Assembly (NCBI GenBank): GCA_035294325.1 | Contig: DATGLE010000141.1 | Span: 1 to 44,196 of the forward strand | Length of the DNA stretch: 44,196 nt | Direction of reading: 5' to 3' | Origin: DATGLE01 sp035294325 | GTDB taxonomy: Bacteria > Chloroflexota > Ktedonobacteria > Ktedonobacterales > Ktedonobacteraceae | Shown: positions 31,956 through 40,474 of the stretch, in pieces | Numbering within the stretch: the first letter of the stretch is position 1 | Layout of the letters: each line of letters starts with the position of its first letter | The notes under the pieces: generated by a model | Seen by the model: the letters and a program-made list of their open reading frames with translations, nothing else | Databases searched by the model: none | Told to the model about the DNA's origin: nothing | Translations under genes and position numbers: made by a program

Positions 31956-34343
31956 CTACGCTTTTAAAGGTGCGCTGCAACCTGCGCAGAAACGCGCTAC
32001 AAGCGTATTGGCTACTCCGCAGCGCGGGCAGATCCTCAGTTGTTGCTGAGAAGGCTCCGCCCGCTGACCCACCTGCCCCACCGCCGGCAGCCCGGCAGTG
32101 GGCAATGGCGCAGAACGTGGACGCACCGCCTGCCCCGGCGCTCTGCTCCCGGTTCTCACATCGATAAAGTAGATCATGCTGCTCCCCACCCTGATGCAGT
32201 CGCCATGCGAGAGCAGATAGGGATTGCTGATTCTGGTCTGATTGATAACGACGCCATTGCTGCTGCCCAGGTCGCGCGCATAGAAACCATCGGGGCCGGG
32301 AAAGATCTCGGCATGCCGGCGCGAGACCACGACATCCATGAGTTCGATATCACTACCCTTCTCGCGGCCAATCATGATATGTTTGCCTTCCCTGAGCGGG
32401 ATAACCAGAGGTTGTCGATTCTCGCCCTTCGCCGCGCCGCCCGGCAACACGACCAGCGCGGGTGTTTCGTTGAAGGTGGCGACGACAGAGGCCGGGATAG
32501 CGCTGCTCGCTCCTGGCAGCAGCAACGAGCCATCGGCGTTGAGCACGGGCTGCCCCGATGCTCCACCGGGACTTTTATCCAGTTCGTGCAGCATCGTAAT
32601 ACCTGCCATTGTGACACTGCCTGGCGCTTCGCTCTTCTTCTGACTTTCTACAGCACGCTGGACAAAGGTGAATTTTACGACGTTGCCGAAGCGTATACGA
32701 TCATGTTGCTTGAGAATATACGGGTTCTCAGGCTTGAGACGCACCTCATTCACAAAGGTGCCGTTGGTGCTGCCGAGATCCTGGAGCACATATTGCCCAT
32801 TGGCGTAGCGGATCTCGGCATGCCGTCGCGAGACCGATGCCTGATCGATAAGCAGATGGATGCCGGGCTGGCGTCCTATCGTTATCACTCTCGTCTGACT
32901 GAGGCGCATCTCTGTCAGGCGAAACTCGCCAGCTATCGTGGGATCGGGCGCCAGCAGTGCCTCTACGAGCGGCTGCGCCTGTATTGTAGCCGACACAGTA
33001 CTGCTCCCGTTATACGCGGCGCGCTGGACGGCGGCATCGCCGATGCGTTTCACGCTCAGCAGTGGAGCGGGCACGCCCTGACTGTCGAGCCACGCATCCA
33101 GCTTAAAATCGTCGGCGAAGATGCGCGAGAGCACCGGCTTCAAGCTCACCTGGTGATCGACGGCGCGTTTGAAGGCGCGCGCCTGCTTGCGGTCTCCCAA
33201 CGAGAGCATGCCGACGGGTACGCCATCTTTTAGCAGGACCTTGCGGTAGCTGCGCGGCTTCGGGTCGGCCACGATCTCCTGGTAGCCCTGGACGTTGGTG
33301 AGGCCAACGGAGGCGAAATCGAGTCCATATAAGAACGTTGCGTTGTAAAATGTGCTGGCGCGGAAATGCTGTTCGGTGTCGAGCAGATCGAGCATGCTAT
33401 AGGCGGCGGCTCGCGCCTGCTGGATTGAAGGATACCATTGACCGATGACGCGCGTGCGGCCCGTCAGAGGATCCGTCGTCTCAAGCACGTCTCCGGCGGC
33501 ATAGACATCAGGGACGCCGGTGCGCATATTACTATCGACCTTCACGCCGCGCCCGCAGGGAATACCGCTCGCGCGTAGAAAGTCGATATTTGGCTCGATG
33601 CCGATAGCAATGAGCACCATCTCGCAGGGAATATACGCGCCGGTGGTGGTCATGACCCCCTTCACCTCACCATGACTACCGCTGATCTCCACTATCTCTG
33701 TGCCCTCATGCACGTCCACGCCGTCGCGCCTCTCCTGTTGCAGTACCAGATCGGAGGCTGTCGCGTCAAGCACCTCCGACCACAGCGTGCGCTTGCGTAT
33801 GAGATGCGTCACATGGTAGCCACGATGGCGCAGCGTCTCGACGGTTTCGAGCGCGAGGGTGCCGCTGCCAGCTACCACCACGCGCCGTACCGCCGGCAGG
33901 TACTCCTGAACCTTCTGATAATCGGCAATCGAGCGCAGCGTTGTCACGCCGCGCAGTTGCACGCCTGGGCAGCGCAGGCGCGCGGCGCTGGCTCCGTTGG
34001 CGAGCAGCAGGCGCTGGTAGCCAATCTGGCGCCCGCTTTGCAGTTGCACGAGGTGGTGCCCCGCGTGGACGGCGGCGACGCGATCAGAGACAAAATGGAT
34101 GGTATGATCCTGGTAGAAGCTCCTGGGCCGCGCCCACAGCTTGTCTTCGTACACGCGCCCGGCCAGATAGTCCTTCAAGGCGGGGCGATAATAGACCGGG
34201 AAGGGATCATCCGCGATCACGATGATGGTCGCGGCGGAATCCTCGGCGCGCAAAATTTCAGCAGCCGTCACTCCCGTGATGCCGTTCCCGATAATCACGT
34301 AGGTGGGAGCGTTCTGCATAGCGCCTCCATATTCATCACGCAT
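31956..34343 (-). CDS. FAD/NAD(P)-dependent oxidoreductase fused to two FHA domains and a zinc ribbon
   Basis: 795 aa. The first about 400 residues are a NirB/rubredoxin-reductase-like flavoprotein: FAD dinucleotide motif IIGNGITGVTAAE at about 17-29, NAD motif VVVAGSGTLALETVE, and VYAAGDV as second FAD motif. Two FHA domains follow (about 490-560 with GRQPG...SVSRRHAEI...LGSTNGTFVN and about 665-740 with GREKG...VVSRRHAEI...LGSSNGVVIN), both with the Arg, Ser-Arg-Arg-His and Asn-Gly residues that read phosphothreonine. The last 25 residues are a four-Cys zinc ribbon. It sits 32 bases after the pseudokinase-Rieske gene. GGAGG lies six bases before ATG 34343. Electron partner unknown. Confidence 0.85.
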   Translation of the reverse strand: MRDEYGGAMQNAPTYVIIGNGITGVTAAEILRAEDSAATIIVIADDPFPVYYRPALKDYLAGRVYEDKLWARPRSFYQDHTIHFVSDRVAAVHAGHHLVQLQSGRQIGYQRLLLANGASAARLRCPGVQLRGVTTLRSIADYQKVQEYLPAVRRVVVAGSGTLALETVETLRHRGYHVTHLIRKRTLWSEVLDATASDLVLQQERRDGVDVHEGTEIVEISGSHGEVKGVMTTTGAYIPCEMVLIAIGIEPNIDFLRASGIPCGRGVKVDSNMRTGVPDVYAAGDVLETTDPLTGRTRVIGQWYPSIQQARAAAYSMLDLLDTEQHFRASTFYNATFLYGLDFASVGLTNVQGYQEIVADPKPRSYRKVLLKDGVPVGMLSLGDRKQARAFKRAVDHQVSLKPVLSRIFADDFKLDAWLDSQGVPAPLLSVKRIGDAAVQRAAYNGSSTVSATIQAQPLVEALLAPDPTIAGEFRLTEMRLSQTRVITIGRQPGIHLLIDQASVSRRHAEIRYANGQYVLQDLGSTNGTFVNEVRLKPENPYILKQHDRIRFGNVVKFTFVQRAVESQKKSEAPGSVTMAGITMLHELDKSPGGASGQPVLNADGSLLLPGASSAIPASVVATFNETPALVVLPGGAAKGENRQPLVIPLREGKHIMIGREKGSDIELMDVVVSRRHAEIFPGPDGFYARDLGSSNGVVINQTRISNPYLLSHGDCIRVGSSMIYFIDVRTGSRAPGQAVRPRSAPLPTAGLPAVGQVGQRAEPSQQQLRICPRCGVANTLVARFCAGCSAPLKA

Positions 34344-34375
34344 ACATCACCTCCAGGATCATGCTCCTGCCCATA

Positions 34376-35872
34376 CTAACCGGCGGTAATCGTGCCATCC
34401 GCGCCGACGACAATCTTGATCGGCGCCAGGGGAGTTTGCGCCGGCCCCTGCACGACGGCGGCATTTTTAGCAGGATCGAAGCTCGCTCCATGACAGGGGC
34501 ATTCCAGTAATTTATCTTGCTGATTATAACTGACGGGGCAGCCGGCATGGGTACAGGTCGAGTCGAAAGCCACAAAGCGATTATCGGCGAGATGAATAAG
34601 CACGCCGGGGTTCTGGTGGTTGGGAATAGGAAATGTCGTGGCGCTGTTCAGGGGCAGATCCGACGCGTGCGCCAGGATGTCTCCTTTTGCAGCCGGCGCC
34701 GTTCTGGTTGCCGCTCCCTGCGTGGCAGCCGGAGCAGCGGCGCCGGCCTGCGTGGTAGATGAGGTGGTGGCACCGGAAGGCGCTGCGCCGCTCAGCAGGT
34801 GACTCCCCAGCACCACCGCTCCGGCGACGACGACAACGCCCCCGCCGGCGGCCAGCAGCGTGACCACGCTGCGACGCGACAGTTGAGCGTCCCGGGGGGG
34901 CTGCACCGCCGCTACCTTCGCGCTGGCGCGAGGGCCGGTGCGCTCCGCCGCCAGGGGAGCCGCCCCCCTGCCCTCTACTGGCAACGCAAGGCCGGGCAAC
35001 TCGTTGGGCGCGACGATCTGATAATAGGCGCGTACAAGCTCCTGGGGATGCTGAAAGCGCTGCGCTGGCTCCTTCGCCAGCGCCCGCGCGAAAAGCTGGT
35101 CGAGCGCGGCAGGCAGGTCCGAGCGCCAGGTGGCGAGCGGCGGCGGTGAAGCATGAAGATGCTGCTGCAATATCTCGTCGAGCGTCTTGCCGGTAAAAGG
35201 GGGATGCGCGGTAAGCAGGCGATAGAGCACGGATCCCAGAGCATACATATCGGTATAGGTATCGACAGGGCGACCAAGCACCTGTTCGGGAGCGCTCGAT
35301 TCGCTGCTGCCGCCATAGGGCTGAGATGCGCGCGCGCGGCCAGCCTGCACTTCTCCGCCCAGTTCAAGCATATGCATAAGTCCAAATTCCGCCACCACCA
35401 GTTGTCTGTTGTCCTGCATAAAAATGCAATTGGTCGAAAGATTACGATGCAATACGGCATGGCGATGCGCATATTCCAGCGCTGAGGCGATCTGCTTCAG
35501 ATAGCTGCCAGCGGTAAGCACATCCAGAGATCCCTTGCGTGCCAGTATCGAGCGCAGAGCGACAAGGGAGGCGCGCGGGTAAACGAGGTAGGGCAGGCCC
35601 TGATAGACACCATAATCGAGCAATGGCAGGATATGAGGATGTTGCAGTGCGGAAATCTGATTCGCCACCTGCTGAAAGCGCCCCAGATAGACGATGCGCA
35701 CATGCGAATCCAGGTCGGCAGGCGCGTCAAGGAAGCGCACGATGCCGGCCGCTCCCATTTTAGCGCTCGCCAGAAAGACCGGGCCTATCTTGTTGCGCTC
35801 GACGAGTTGATCCAGGCGATAGCTTCCTAACGTGGTCCCTATGAGTTTTTCAAAAGGCGACGGCTCAACCAT
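34376..35872 (-). CDS. Predicted pseudokinase fused to a Tat-like anchor and a Rieske [2Fe-2S] domain
   Basis: 498 aa from ATG 35872 (GGGAG upstream). Residues about 12-285 are a Ser/Thr kinase fold with preserved SAPEQ, DMYALGSVLYRLL and PPF blocks, but the catalytic residues are gone: the glycine loop is absent, the ATP-binding Lys is Arg (IVRFL), HRD is HRN, its Lys is Ser and its Asn is Cys, and DFG is EFG. After a linker comes LSRRSVVTLLAAGGG (about 331-345), a Tat-like twin-arginine anchor with a membrane helix to about 359, an Ala/Thr linker, and a Rieske domain with CTHAGC (about 440-445) and CPCHG (about 458-462). The kinase part would be inside and the Rieske part outside. It heads the redox cluster. 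Confidence 0.85.
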   Translation of the reverse strand: MVEPSPFEKLIGTTLGSYRLDQLVERNKIGPVFLASAKMGAAGIVRFLDAPADLDSHVRIVYLGRFQQVANQISALQHPHILPLLDYGVYQGLPYLVYPRASLVALRSILARKGSLDVLTAGSYLKQIASALEYAHRHAVLHRNLSTNCIFMQDNRQLVVAEFGLMHMLELGGEVQAGRARASQPYGGSSESSAPEQVLGRPVDTYTDMYALGSVLYRLLTAHPPFTGKTLDEILQQHLHASPPPLATWRSDLPAALDQLFARALAKEPAQRFQHPQELVRAYYQIVAPNELPGLALPVEGRGAAPLAAERTGPRASAKVAAVQPPRDAQLSRRSVVTLLAAGGGVVVVAGAVVLGSHLLSGAAPSGATTSSTTQAGAAAPAATQGAATRTAPAAKGDILAHASDLPLNSATTFPIPNHQNPGVLIHLADNRFVAFDSTCTHAGCPVSYNQQDKLLECPCHGASFDPAKNAAVVQGPAQTPLAPIKIVVGADGTITAG

Positions 35873-36178
35873 ATTAACTCCCTGCTTTAACATATACTCT
35901 GATACATATTGCTACACTTTGCATCTTCATTCCTTCATGAGTATACGCCAGTCGTGCTCTTCTATTCATGAGCAACATTACCCATTTCCTAGACATCGAT
36001 CAATGAAATCCGTCACAGAGATCTTCAAACCAGAAATGGGTAAGCTTACGCATGTCTTTGCAAAGATAGCGCTATATGCTTGCTTTTAATCCGACTCGCC
36101 AGCCAGTTAACGGGCATCGTCTCTGCGCCTCTGAGCCTGGCTGATGATACGCCATAACACACTTTAAGGAGGTCTGGT
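35873..36178. other. Intergenic region between divergent genes
   Basis: This 306-base stretch separates the pseudokinase-Rieske gene (minus) from the secreted-paralogue cluster (plus). It is AT-richer than its surroundings. CCCATTTC (35981-35988) and GAAATGGG (36033-36040) form a distant inverted repeat. No convincing promoter pair, RNA gene or long palindrome was found. Confidence 0.4.
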
Positions 36179-36907
36179 ATGACACGTTTCTCTGCTCGCC
36201 ACCTTACACGCCGTCCCATCGTGATCGGCCTGTTACTGGTGGCAACTTTGTTCACCACTGTGCTGATCGTCTCCCCGGTTGCCGCGAATTTACACATCAA
36301 CCAGGGCCGCCAGAGCCGTATTCAGCGCTTTCAGCCGCAAACGCTCCAGCAGATGGTGCGCTCCCACGAACTGGCCTCGACGGTCCAGGTGCTCGCTTCA
36401 CAGCCACCGAGCGTTATCGTCCAGTTTCCGCTTTTTCCCAGCGGTGTGAAAAAGGCTTTCCCCAAAGCCAGTGGAGTCGTGACGATTGTCCAGGGAAATC
36501 CCGAAGTGAGCCTCTTCGATACGGTGACTGTTGATGTGCAAAATATGCCGCCCGATACTACCTTCACCATCTTCTTTATCGAGCACGCGAACAAACCTTT
36601 CGGGCATGTCCAGTACGTGGCTGATTTGCACACACGCTCCGATGGAACGGGAGATGTTACCTTCCAGACAATCACACTCGTCGCTTTCGCCGCCGTCGCT
36701 GAAAATCCTGGTGTGTCTCAAGATCAGAGCGGCGCCGCTTCCGGTATTCAGTTGGAACATCTGGGCATGTGGTTTTCCTCGCTCCAGGATGCTCAGAAGG
36801 TTCTCAATGATAGTACGCTGAAAGGTACGCCTTTTGACGGAGGGAATCCACCGCTGCATGCCGGCCCGCAGGCCATGACCGATGGGCAGACCGATCCGGT
36901 GTTTTAA
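36179..36907 (+). CDS. Secreted protein of unknown family, tandem paralogue 1
   Basis: 242 aa. A basic N-terminus and hydrophobic segment (about 13-35, ending SPVAA) form a signal peptide or anchor. The mature part shares a domain with the next two genes: IVQFPLFPSGVKKAFPKASGVV, TVDVQNMPPDTTFTIFFIE, KPFGHVQYVADL, LEHLGMWF and PLHAGPQAMTDGQ. It is unlike any family I know; the beta-rich pattern and MPPxTxFT recall small extracellular beta-sandwich domains. GGAGG lies six bases before the ATG. It may form an operon with 36964 and 37781, with 56 bases to the next gene. Confidence 0.75.
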   Translation: MTRFSARHLTRRPIVIGLLLVATLFTTVLIVSPVAANLHINQGRQSRIQRFQPQTLQQMVRSHELASTVQVLASQPPSVIVQFPLFPSGVKKAFPKASGVVTIVQGNPEVSLFDTVTVDVQNMPPDTTFTIFFIEHANKPFGHVQYVADLHTRSDGTGDVTFQTITLVAFAAVAENPGVSQDQSGAASGIQLEHLGMWFSSLQDAQKVLNDSTLKGTPFDGGNPPLHAGPQAMTDGQTDPVF

Positions 36908-36963
36908 CAGCAATGAGATCATCTGTATAGAAGAGATAGCTCGACAATGTAAGGAGAGCATAG

Positions 36964-37770
36964 ATGTTATTCTTGCAATATATACACAGCAGAACGCGCG
37001 GCGGGTCGCTCCTGCTCATTTTGCTGCTGGCGTTCTGCGTACAGGCGGGAGCGCTGCTGGCGCTGGCGACACCGCGCGCGGCCCACGGGGCCTCGCTGGC
37101 TCAGGCCGTGCATACAGCGTCAAATGGCCCTGGCGTAACCGCGCGATTGATCGCGTCTCGTTCCCCAGGCCGGTTTAGCGCGATCAATCGCGTGGCTACG
37201 CATAATGAAGGCACCGCGCAACATCTGGGCCTGGCCCCTACGGTCCATGTGCTGGCTTCGCTGCCGCCGACGACCATACTCCAGTTTCCGCTTGTGCCCA
37301 GCGGCATCAAGGCCAGGTTCCCGGATGCGACGGGTCTGGTGACAGTCGTGCGCGGGGACCGCAACGACAGCACCTCCGATACGGTGACTGTCGATGTACA
37401 GAAGATGCCTCCCAACACGACGTTCACCATCTTCCTGATCGAGTTTGCCAGCAAGCCCTTCGGCCACGTTGAGTATGTAGCGGACCTGACGACGCGGGGA
37501 GATGGCAGCGGCGAAACGATCTTTCACATTATTACGTTCGTGGCCTTCGCGATGGATGCCCGCAACCCTGGCACATCCCAGGATGACACAGAGGGAATTA
37601 CATCGGGCATCAACCTTGAGCACATGGGTATGTGGTTCTCTGAACTCCAGGATGCTCAGAAGATCCTGAACGACGATACGCTCCAGGGAACGCTTTTTGA
37701 CGGTGGCAGCCCGCCATTGCACGCCGGTCCACAGGCCATGACCGACGGGCAGACGGCCCCGGTGTTTTAG
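36964..37770 (+). CDS. Secreted protein of unknown family, tandem paralogue 2
   Basis: 268 aa. A hydrophobic signal sequence (about 14-40) ends with a likely cleavage site near PRAAHGA. The shared domain follows: ILQFPLVPSGIKARFPDATGLV, TVDVQKMPPNTTFTIFLIE, SKPFGHVEYVADLTT, LEHMGMWF and PLHAGPQAMTDGQT. It is closest to paralogue 1 in this part while the N-termini differ, as expected for signal peptides and linkers. AAGGAG precedes the ATG. Only ten bases separate it from the third copy. No metal-binding or catalytic motif is evident. Confidence 0.75.
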   Translation: MLFLQYIHSRTRGGSLLLILLLAFCVQAGALLALATPRAAHGASLAQAVHTASNGPGVTARLIASRSPGRFSAINRVATHNEGTAQHLGLAPTVHVLASLPPTTILQFPLVPSGIKARFPDATGLVTVVRGDRNDSTSDTVTVDVQKMPPNTTFTIFLIEFASKPFGHVEYVADLTTRGDGSGETIFHIITFVAFAMDARNPGTSQDDTEGITSGINLEHMGMWFSELQDAQKILNDDTLQGTLFDGGSPPLHAGPQAMTDGQTAPVF

Positions 37771-37780
37771 GAGGCAGGTC

Positions 37781-38533
37781 ATGTTTTACAACAATCGCAG
37801 AAACAGGCAACATCACGCTGCGGCCCTCGTCATCATCGCGCTACTCGGCCTGCTGGTGAGCGCATGTACGCAGCAGCCCACAACACAGATCCAGGCCACA
37901 CAAACGACGAATAGCGGAACGACCACCGGAGCGGCGCCGAGTTTTCCGCATACGCCGCCGCCACTGCGCACGCCGGGCTTCGGGAATGCGGGGCAGGTGG
38001 CGCCCACCGTCAAGGTGCTCGCCTCCGTCGATCCTACCCTGATTATCCAGTTCCCGCTTGTGCCCAGCGGCATCAAGGGCAAGTTTCCCAACGCGAGCGG
38101 GCTGGTCACGGTCTTCCAGAATCCACAGGCCAACGATTTTGATGTGCTGACGGTCAACGTGGAACATATGCCACCCAACGTCAAGTTCACGGTCTTCCTT
38201 ACGGAGATCGCCGCCAAACCTTTCGGGCACGCGGAATACGTCGGCGACCTGATTACGCGTGAAGACGGCACCGGCGAGGCGACTTTTCACCTGATTACCC
38301 TGGTTGCCTTCGCCGCCGACGCGCGCCAGGCGAACGTCACTACCTCGGACGAGTCGGGCGACGCCTCAGGCATTCAGCTGGAGCATCTGGGCATGTGGTT
38401 CGATGGAGTGAACAGCGCTCGCCAGGTACTGGACGACCCGACCATTGCCGGCACGCCCTTCGATGGCGGGCATACCCCGCTGCACGCCGGCCCGCAGGCT
38501 ATGACCGATGGGCAAACGCTGCCCGTGATTTAG
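37781..38533 (+). CDS. Lipoprotein of the same unknown family, tandem paralogue 3
   Basis: 250 aa. Here the signal ends in a lipobox, LLVSAC with Cys27, so this copy is probably a lipoprotein, whereas copies 1 and 2 have no lipobox. After a Thr/Gln-rich linker the same domain appears (IIQFPLVPSGIKGKFPNASGLV, VEHMPPNVKFTVFLTE, KPFGHAEYVGDL, LEHLGMWF, PLHAGPQAMTDGQT). GGAGG lies six bases before the ATG. The strongly conserved C-terminal PLHAGPQAMTDGQ in all three copies suggests a binding or active site. Function unknown. Confidence 0.78.
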   Translation: MFYNNRRNRQHHAAALVIIALLGLLVSACTQQPTTQIQATQTTNSGTTTGAAPSFPHTPPPLRTPGFGNAGQVAPTVKVLASVDPTLIIQFPLVPSGIKGKFPNASGLVTVFQNPQANDFDVLTVNVEHMPPNVKFTVFLTEIAAKPFGHAEYVGDLITREDGTGEATFHLITLVAFAADARQANVTTSDESGDASGIQLEHLGMWFDGVNSARQVLDDPTIAGTPFDGGHTPLHAGPQAMTDGQTLPVI

Positions 38534-38582
38534 AGGCTGTTTTGTGCAGTGTGGCTCCTGGCGCGGCTCCGCCGCGCCAGAG

Positions 38583-38639
38583 ATAGAAGTTATGGTGTGG
38601 GACATGCGCTTCGCGCATGTCCCACACCATAACTTCTAT
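38583..38639. repeat. 27-bp palindrome between convergent paralogue genes
   Basis: Arms 38583-38609 and 38613-38639 are perfect reverse complements around TTC. Flanks are GCGCGGCTCCGCCGCGCC on the left and GGCGAGCATCGCAGGCGCGAG on the right. It lies between two convergent genes, 24 bases past the end of the gene on the minus strand. Confidence 0.9.
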
Positions 38640-38662
38640 AAGGCGAGCATCGCAGGCGCGAG

Positions 38663-39307
38663 CTAGCGATGAACGTGTGAAAGCGGACCGGCTTTATCGG
38701 GGAAGTTGGAGGTGTTGAGTACCTGAATACCGGCGTGCTGCTCACCATTGAACGGCGTCACGACGGGCTTTGGCTGCCCAGGCTCGCAGCCAAGCTTAAA
38801 CGGCACTTTGGGATCGTTGAACCAGAGGCCAAGATGATACTGATGCACCGTTCCAAACGTCGTCGAAGGCCCGCCCGGCGAGATCGAGAAGGTCTCCACG
38901 TCGAAAATGCCGCGCACACTGACGCTGCCATTGCCATGCTTATCCGTCTGGAGATCGGTCTGATACCACGAAACGCCAAAAGGTTTGTTGGGCAGCTCGA
39001 TCACGAAGAGGTCATAGCCGGTGTTGGGGGCCAGGCCCGACACGCTTATATCCATCTCATCATTGAGATCCTCGGGCGTGATCGTCACGCGGCCACGCGC
39101 GTGAGGCAGACAAGCCTTGATGCCGGGAGAGGGAACCAGGCTAAACGAAAAGCTGTTGCTCTTCGCCTGGCTATTGTGCAAAGCTCCACTCAGTGAGTTC
39201 GTCAGCGCCGCCGGGTTCATGGCACAGGCACTCAATACAGCCAGCGCTATGAGCGAGAATACGCTGAACAATCCGCCTTTCAGCCAGCCAGAAGGTAGTT
39301 TCATCAT
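38663..39307 (-). CDS. Lipoprotein, divergent fourth member of the secreted family
   Basis: 214 aa. The signal peptide ends in the lipobox VLSAC (Cys28). The following domain is related to the three plus-strand paralogues but more distant: FSFSLVPSPGIKACLPHARGRVTI, SGLAPNTGYDLFVIELPNKPFGVSWYQTDLQTDKHGNGS and YHLGLWFNDP; the PLHAGPQAM block is replaced by FNGEQHAGIQVLNTSNFPD, which keeps HAG. It faces the other three. AAGGA lies about ten bases before the ATG. A role in the same extracellular process is likely but unproven. Confidence 0.7.
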   Translation of the reverse strand: MMKLPSGWLKGGLFSVFSLIALAVLSACAMNPAALTNSLSGALHNSQAKSNSFSFSLVPSPGIKACLPHARGRVTITPEDLNDEMDISVSGLAPNTGYDLFVIELPNKPFGVSWYQTDLQTDKHGNGSVSVRGIFDVETFSISPGGPSTTFGTVHQYHLGLWFNDPKVPFKLGCEPGQPKPVVTPFNGEQHAGIQVLNTSNFPDKAGPLSHVHR

Positions 39308-39576
39308 CTGTCTTTCTTCCTTTCTTCAAAAAAAGCTTATGTGATCTGCACATGCAGGGAGCGAATGGGATCAAGTTAGATACAGAGAGAGCGGCCCGCA
39401 TTGGCCGGTTAGCAATCAATGCGGAATAAGCTCTAGAATCAGTGTACCCTTCTCTCCCAACTCGTTCTGCCCTACGCAAGCAGAGTATCCTGCATAAGCT
39501 CTCCTGTTCATCGGTGAAAATACCCACTCGCATAAAATCTCTGGCTCTGGTAATATTACCCACACCACTCCTGAGG

Positions 39577-39599
39577 CTCGCGCGGCTTCGCCGCGCGAG
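39577..39599. repeat. Small GC hairpin, flank motif of the palindrome family
   Basis: CTCGCGCGGC-TTC-GCCGCGCGAG, ten-pair perfect stem. The same GCGCGGCTTCGCCGCGC unit recurs at 39698-39714, directly before the 39718 palindrome. The stretch 39308-40033 (726 bases) holds no credible gene: it has these repeats and a perfect GGTAATATTACC at 39549-39560. Confidence 0.75.
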
Positions 39600-39717
39600 G
39601 AATTTATAGCGCGTCTGAATTTCGACTCCAGCGTTTGCTCGCGCCTGCGGCGCGGTTATGCCTGCCAAGCGCTCTCCCGGCGAAGGTGAGGATAGTCGCG
39701 CGGCTTCGCCGCGCACA

Positions 39718-39776
39718 GGAGAGTGTGTTGTGAGGGCAAATGCGCTTCGCGCATTTGCCCTCACAACACACTCTCC
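39718..39776. repeat. 28-bp palindrome in the gap before the small membrane protein gene
   Basis: Arms 39718-39745 and 39749-39776 are perfect reverse complements around TTC. The left flank is GCGCGGCTTCGCCGCGC and the right flank GAGCGCCGCAGGCGCGAG. Tip ATGCGC-TTC-GCGCAT is identical to that at 38583-38639 although the outer arms differ. Confidence 0.92.
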
Positions 39777-40033
39777 GACGAGCGCCGCAGGCGCGAGAAG
39801 GCGAGGATGCCGGAATCCCGACACCTGGTTAGTCTATTTGCAGAAAAAAATATATTCCACGCTTTATACACAATATACCAGATGAGGAGAACGCTCCGGG
39901 CACACGCAAGCGGTGATGCTGGAGAGCAGATACACTTTCATACGCCAGATATGATAGCCTGCCACGTTAATTGAGCAGAGAACCATCCTTGCAAGACTCC
40001 ATCGTGGCAAAAGCGATGCAAAAAGGGGGTACG

Positions 40034-40474
40034 ATGAACTATTTAGCCTTTAGCAGAACTGAACGCAGCCTGGCGCTGGTGGCTGGCATTCTCAACATCA
40101 TTATTGGTCTCGCTTTTTTCTTGCAGCCTGAAATACCACTGCCCCTCTGGCCGGTAGACATCTCGCCCGTGCTTGATCGCTTCATCGGCGCGATCATCAT
40201 TGGTAATGGCGTGGCCGCTATCCAGCTCTCCAGGGAGCGAGAATGGGCGCGTGTGCGCCCGCTCGCGCTGGTGGCGGTGACATATGGAACGCTCGTGGCG
40301 CTGGCGCTGCTCTACCATCTCTTATTCCTCAATGCCCAGCCGATATTCTGGCTCTACTTTCTTTTTGATGTGCCTTTCCTGCTGGTCTTCTACGCATTGT
40401 TTGTCTATCACGACATCGCCCCCCGCCGGGCCCTGCGGAAAGCAAGGCAGGCGAAGGCAGGTCTGGGGGATTAA
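40034..40474 (+). CDS. Small four-helix membrane protein of unknown function
   Basis: 146 aa from ATG 40034 (GGGGG four bases before it); a TTG at 39971 would add 21 polar residues. Four hydrophobic segments are seen (about 14-34, 47-65, 78-98, 105-125), then a basic tail RRALRKARQAKAG. No motif suggests a function. The stop codon overlaps the start of the LuxR-type regulator by one base (TAATG), so the two are translated together and the small protein may sense or modulate the regulator. That link is inference from coupling only. Confidence 0.6.
   Translation: MNYLAFSRTERSLALVAGILNIIIGLAFFLQPEIPLPLWPVDISPVLDRFIGAIIIGNGVAAIQLSREREWARVRPLALVAVTYGTLVALALLYHLLFLNAQPIFWLYFLFDVPFLLVFYALFVYHDIAPRRALRKARQAKAGLGD

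Noticed and set aside
34376..35872. Ordinary active Ser/Thr kinase
   Set aside because: The ATP Lys, HRD Asp, catalytic-loop Asn and DFG Asp are all replaced, and the glycine loop is missing.
36046..36300. Possible small gene on the minus strand opposite the first secreted paralogue
   Set aside because: Overlaps the start of a better-supported gene with a strong ribosome-binding site; no motif.
37141..37192. Inverted repeat CGCGATTGATCGCG / CGCGATCAATCGCG
   Set aside because: Within the linker-coding part of a gene; short, and may arise from local codon choice. No sign of function beyond that.
39171..39824. A 217-codon open frame on the minus strand
   Set aside because: It crosses the 39718 palindrome and overlaps the lipoprotein gene in another frame; it reflects the repeat rather than a protein.
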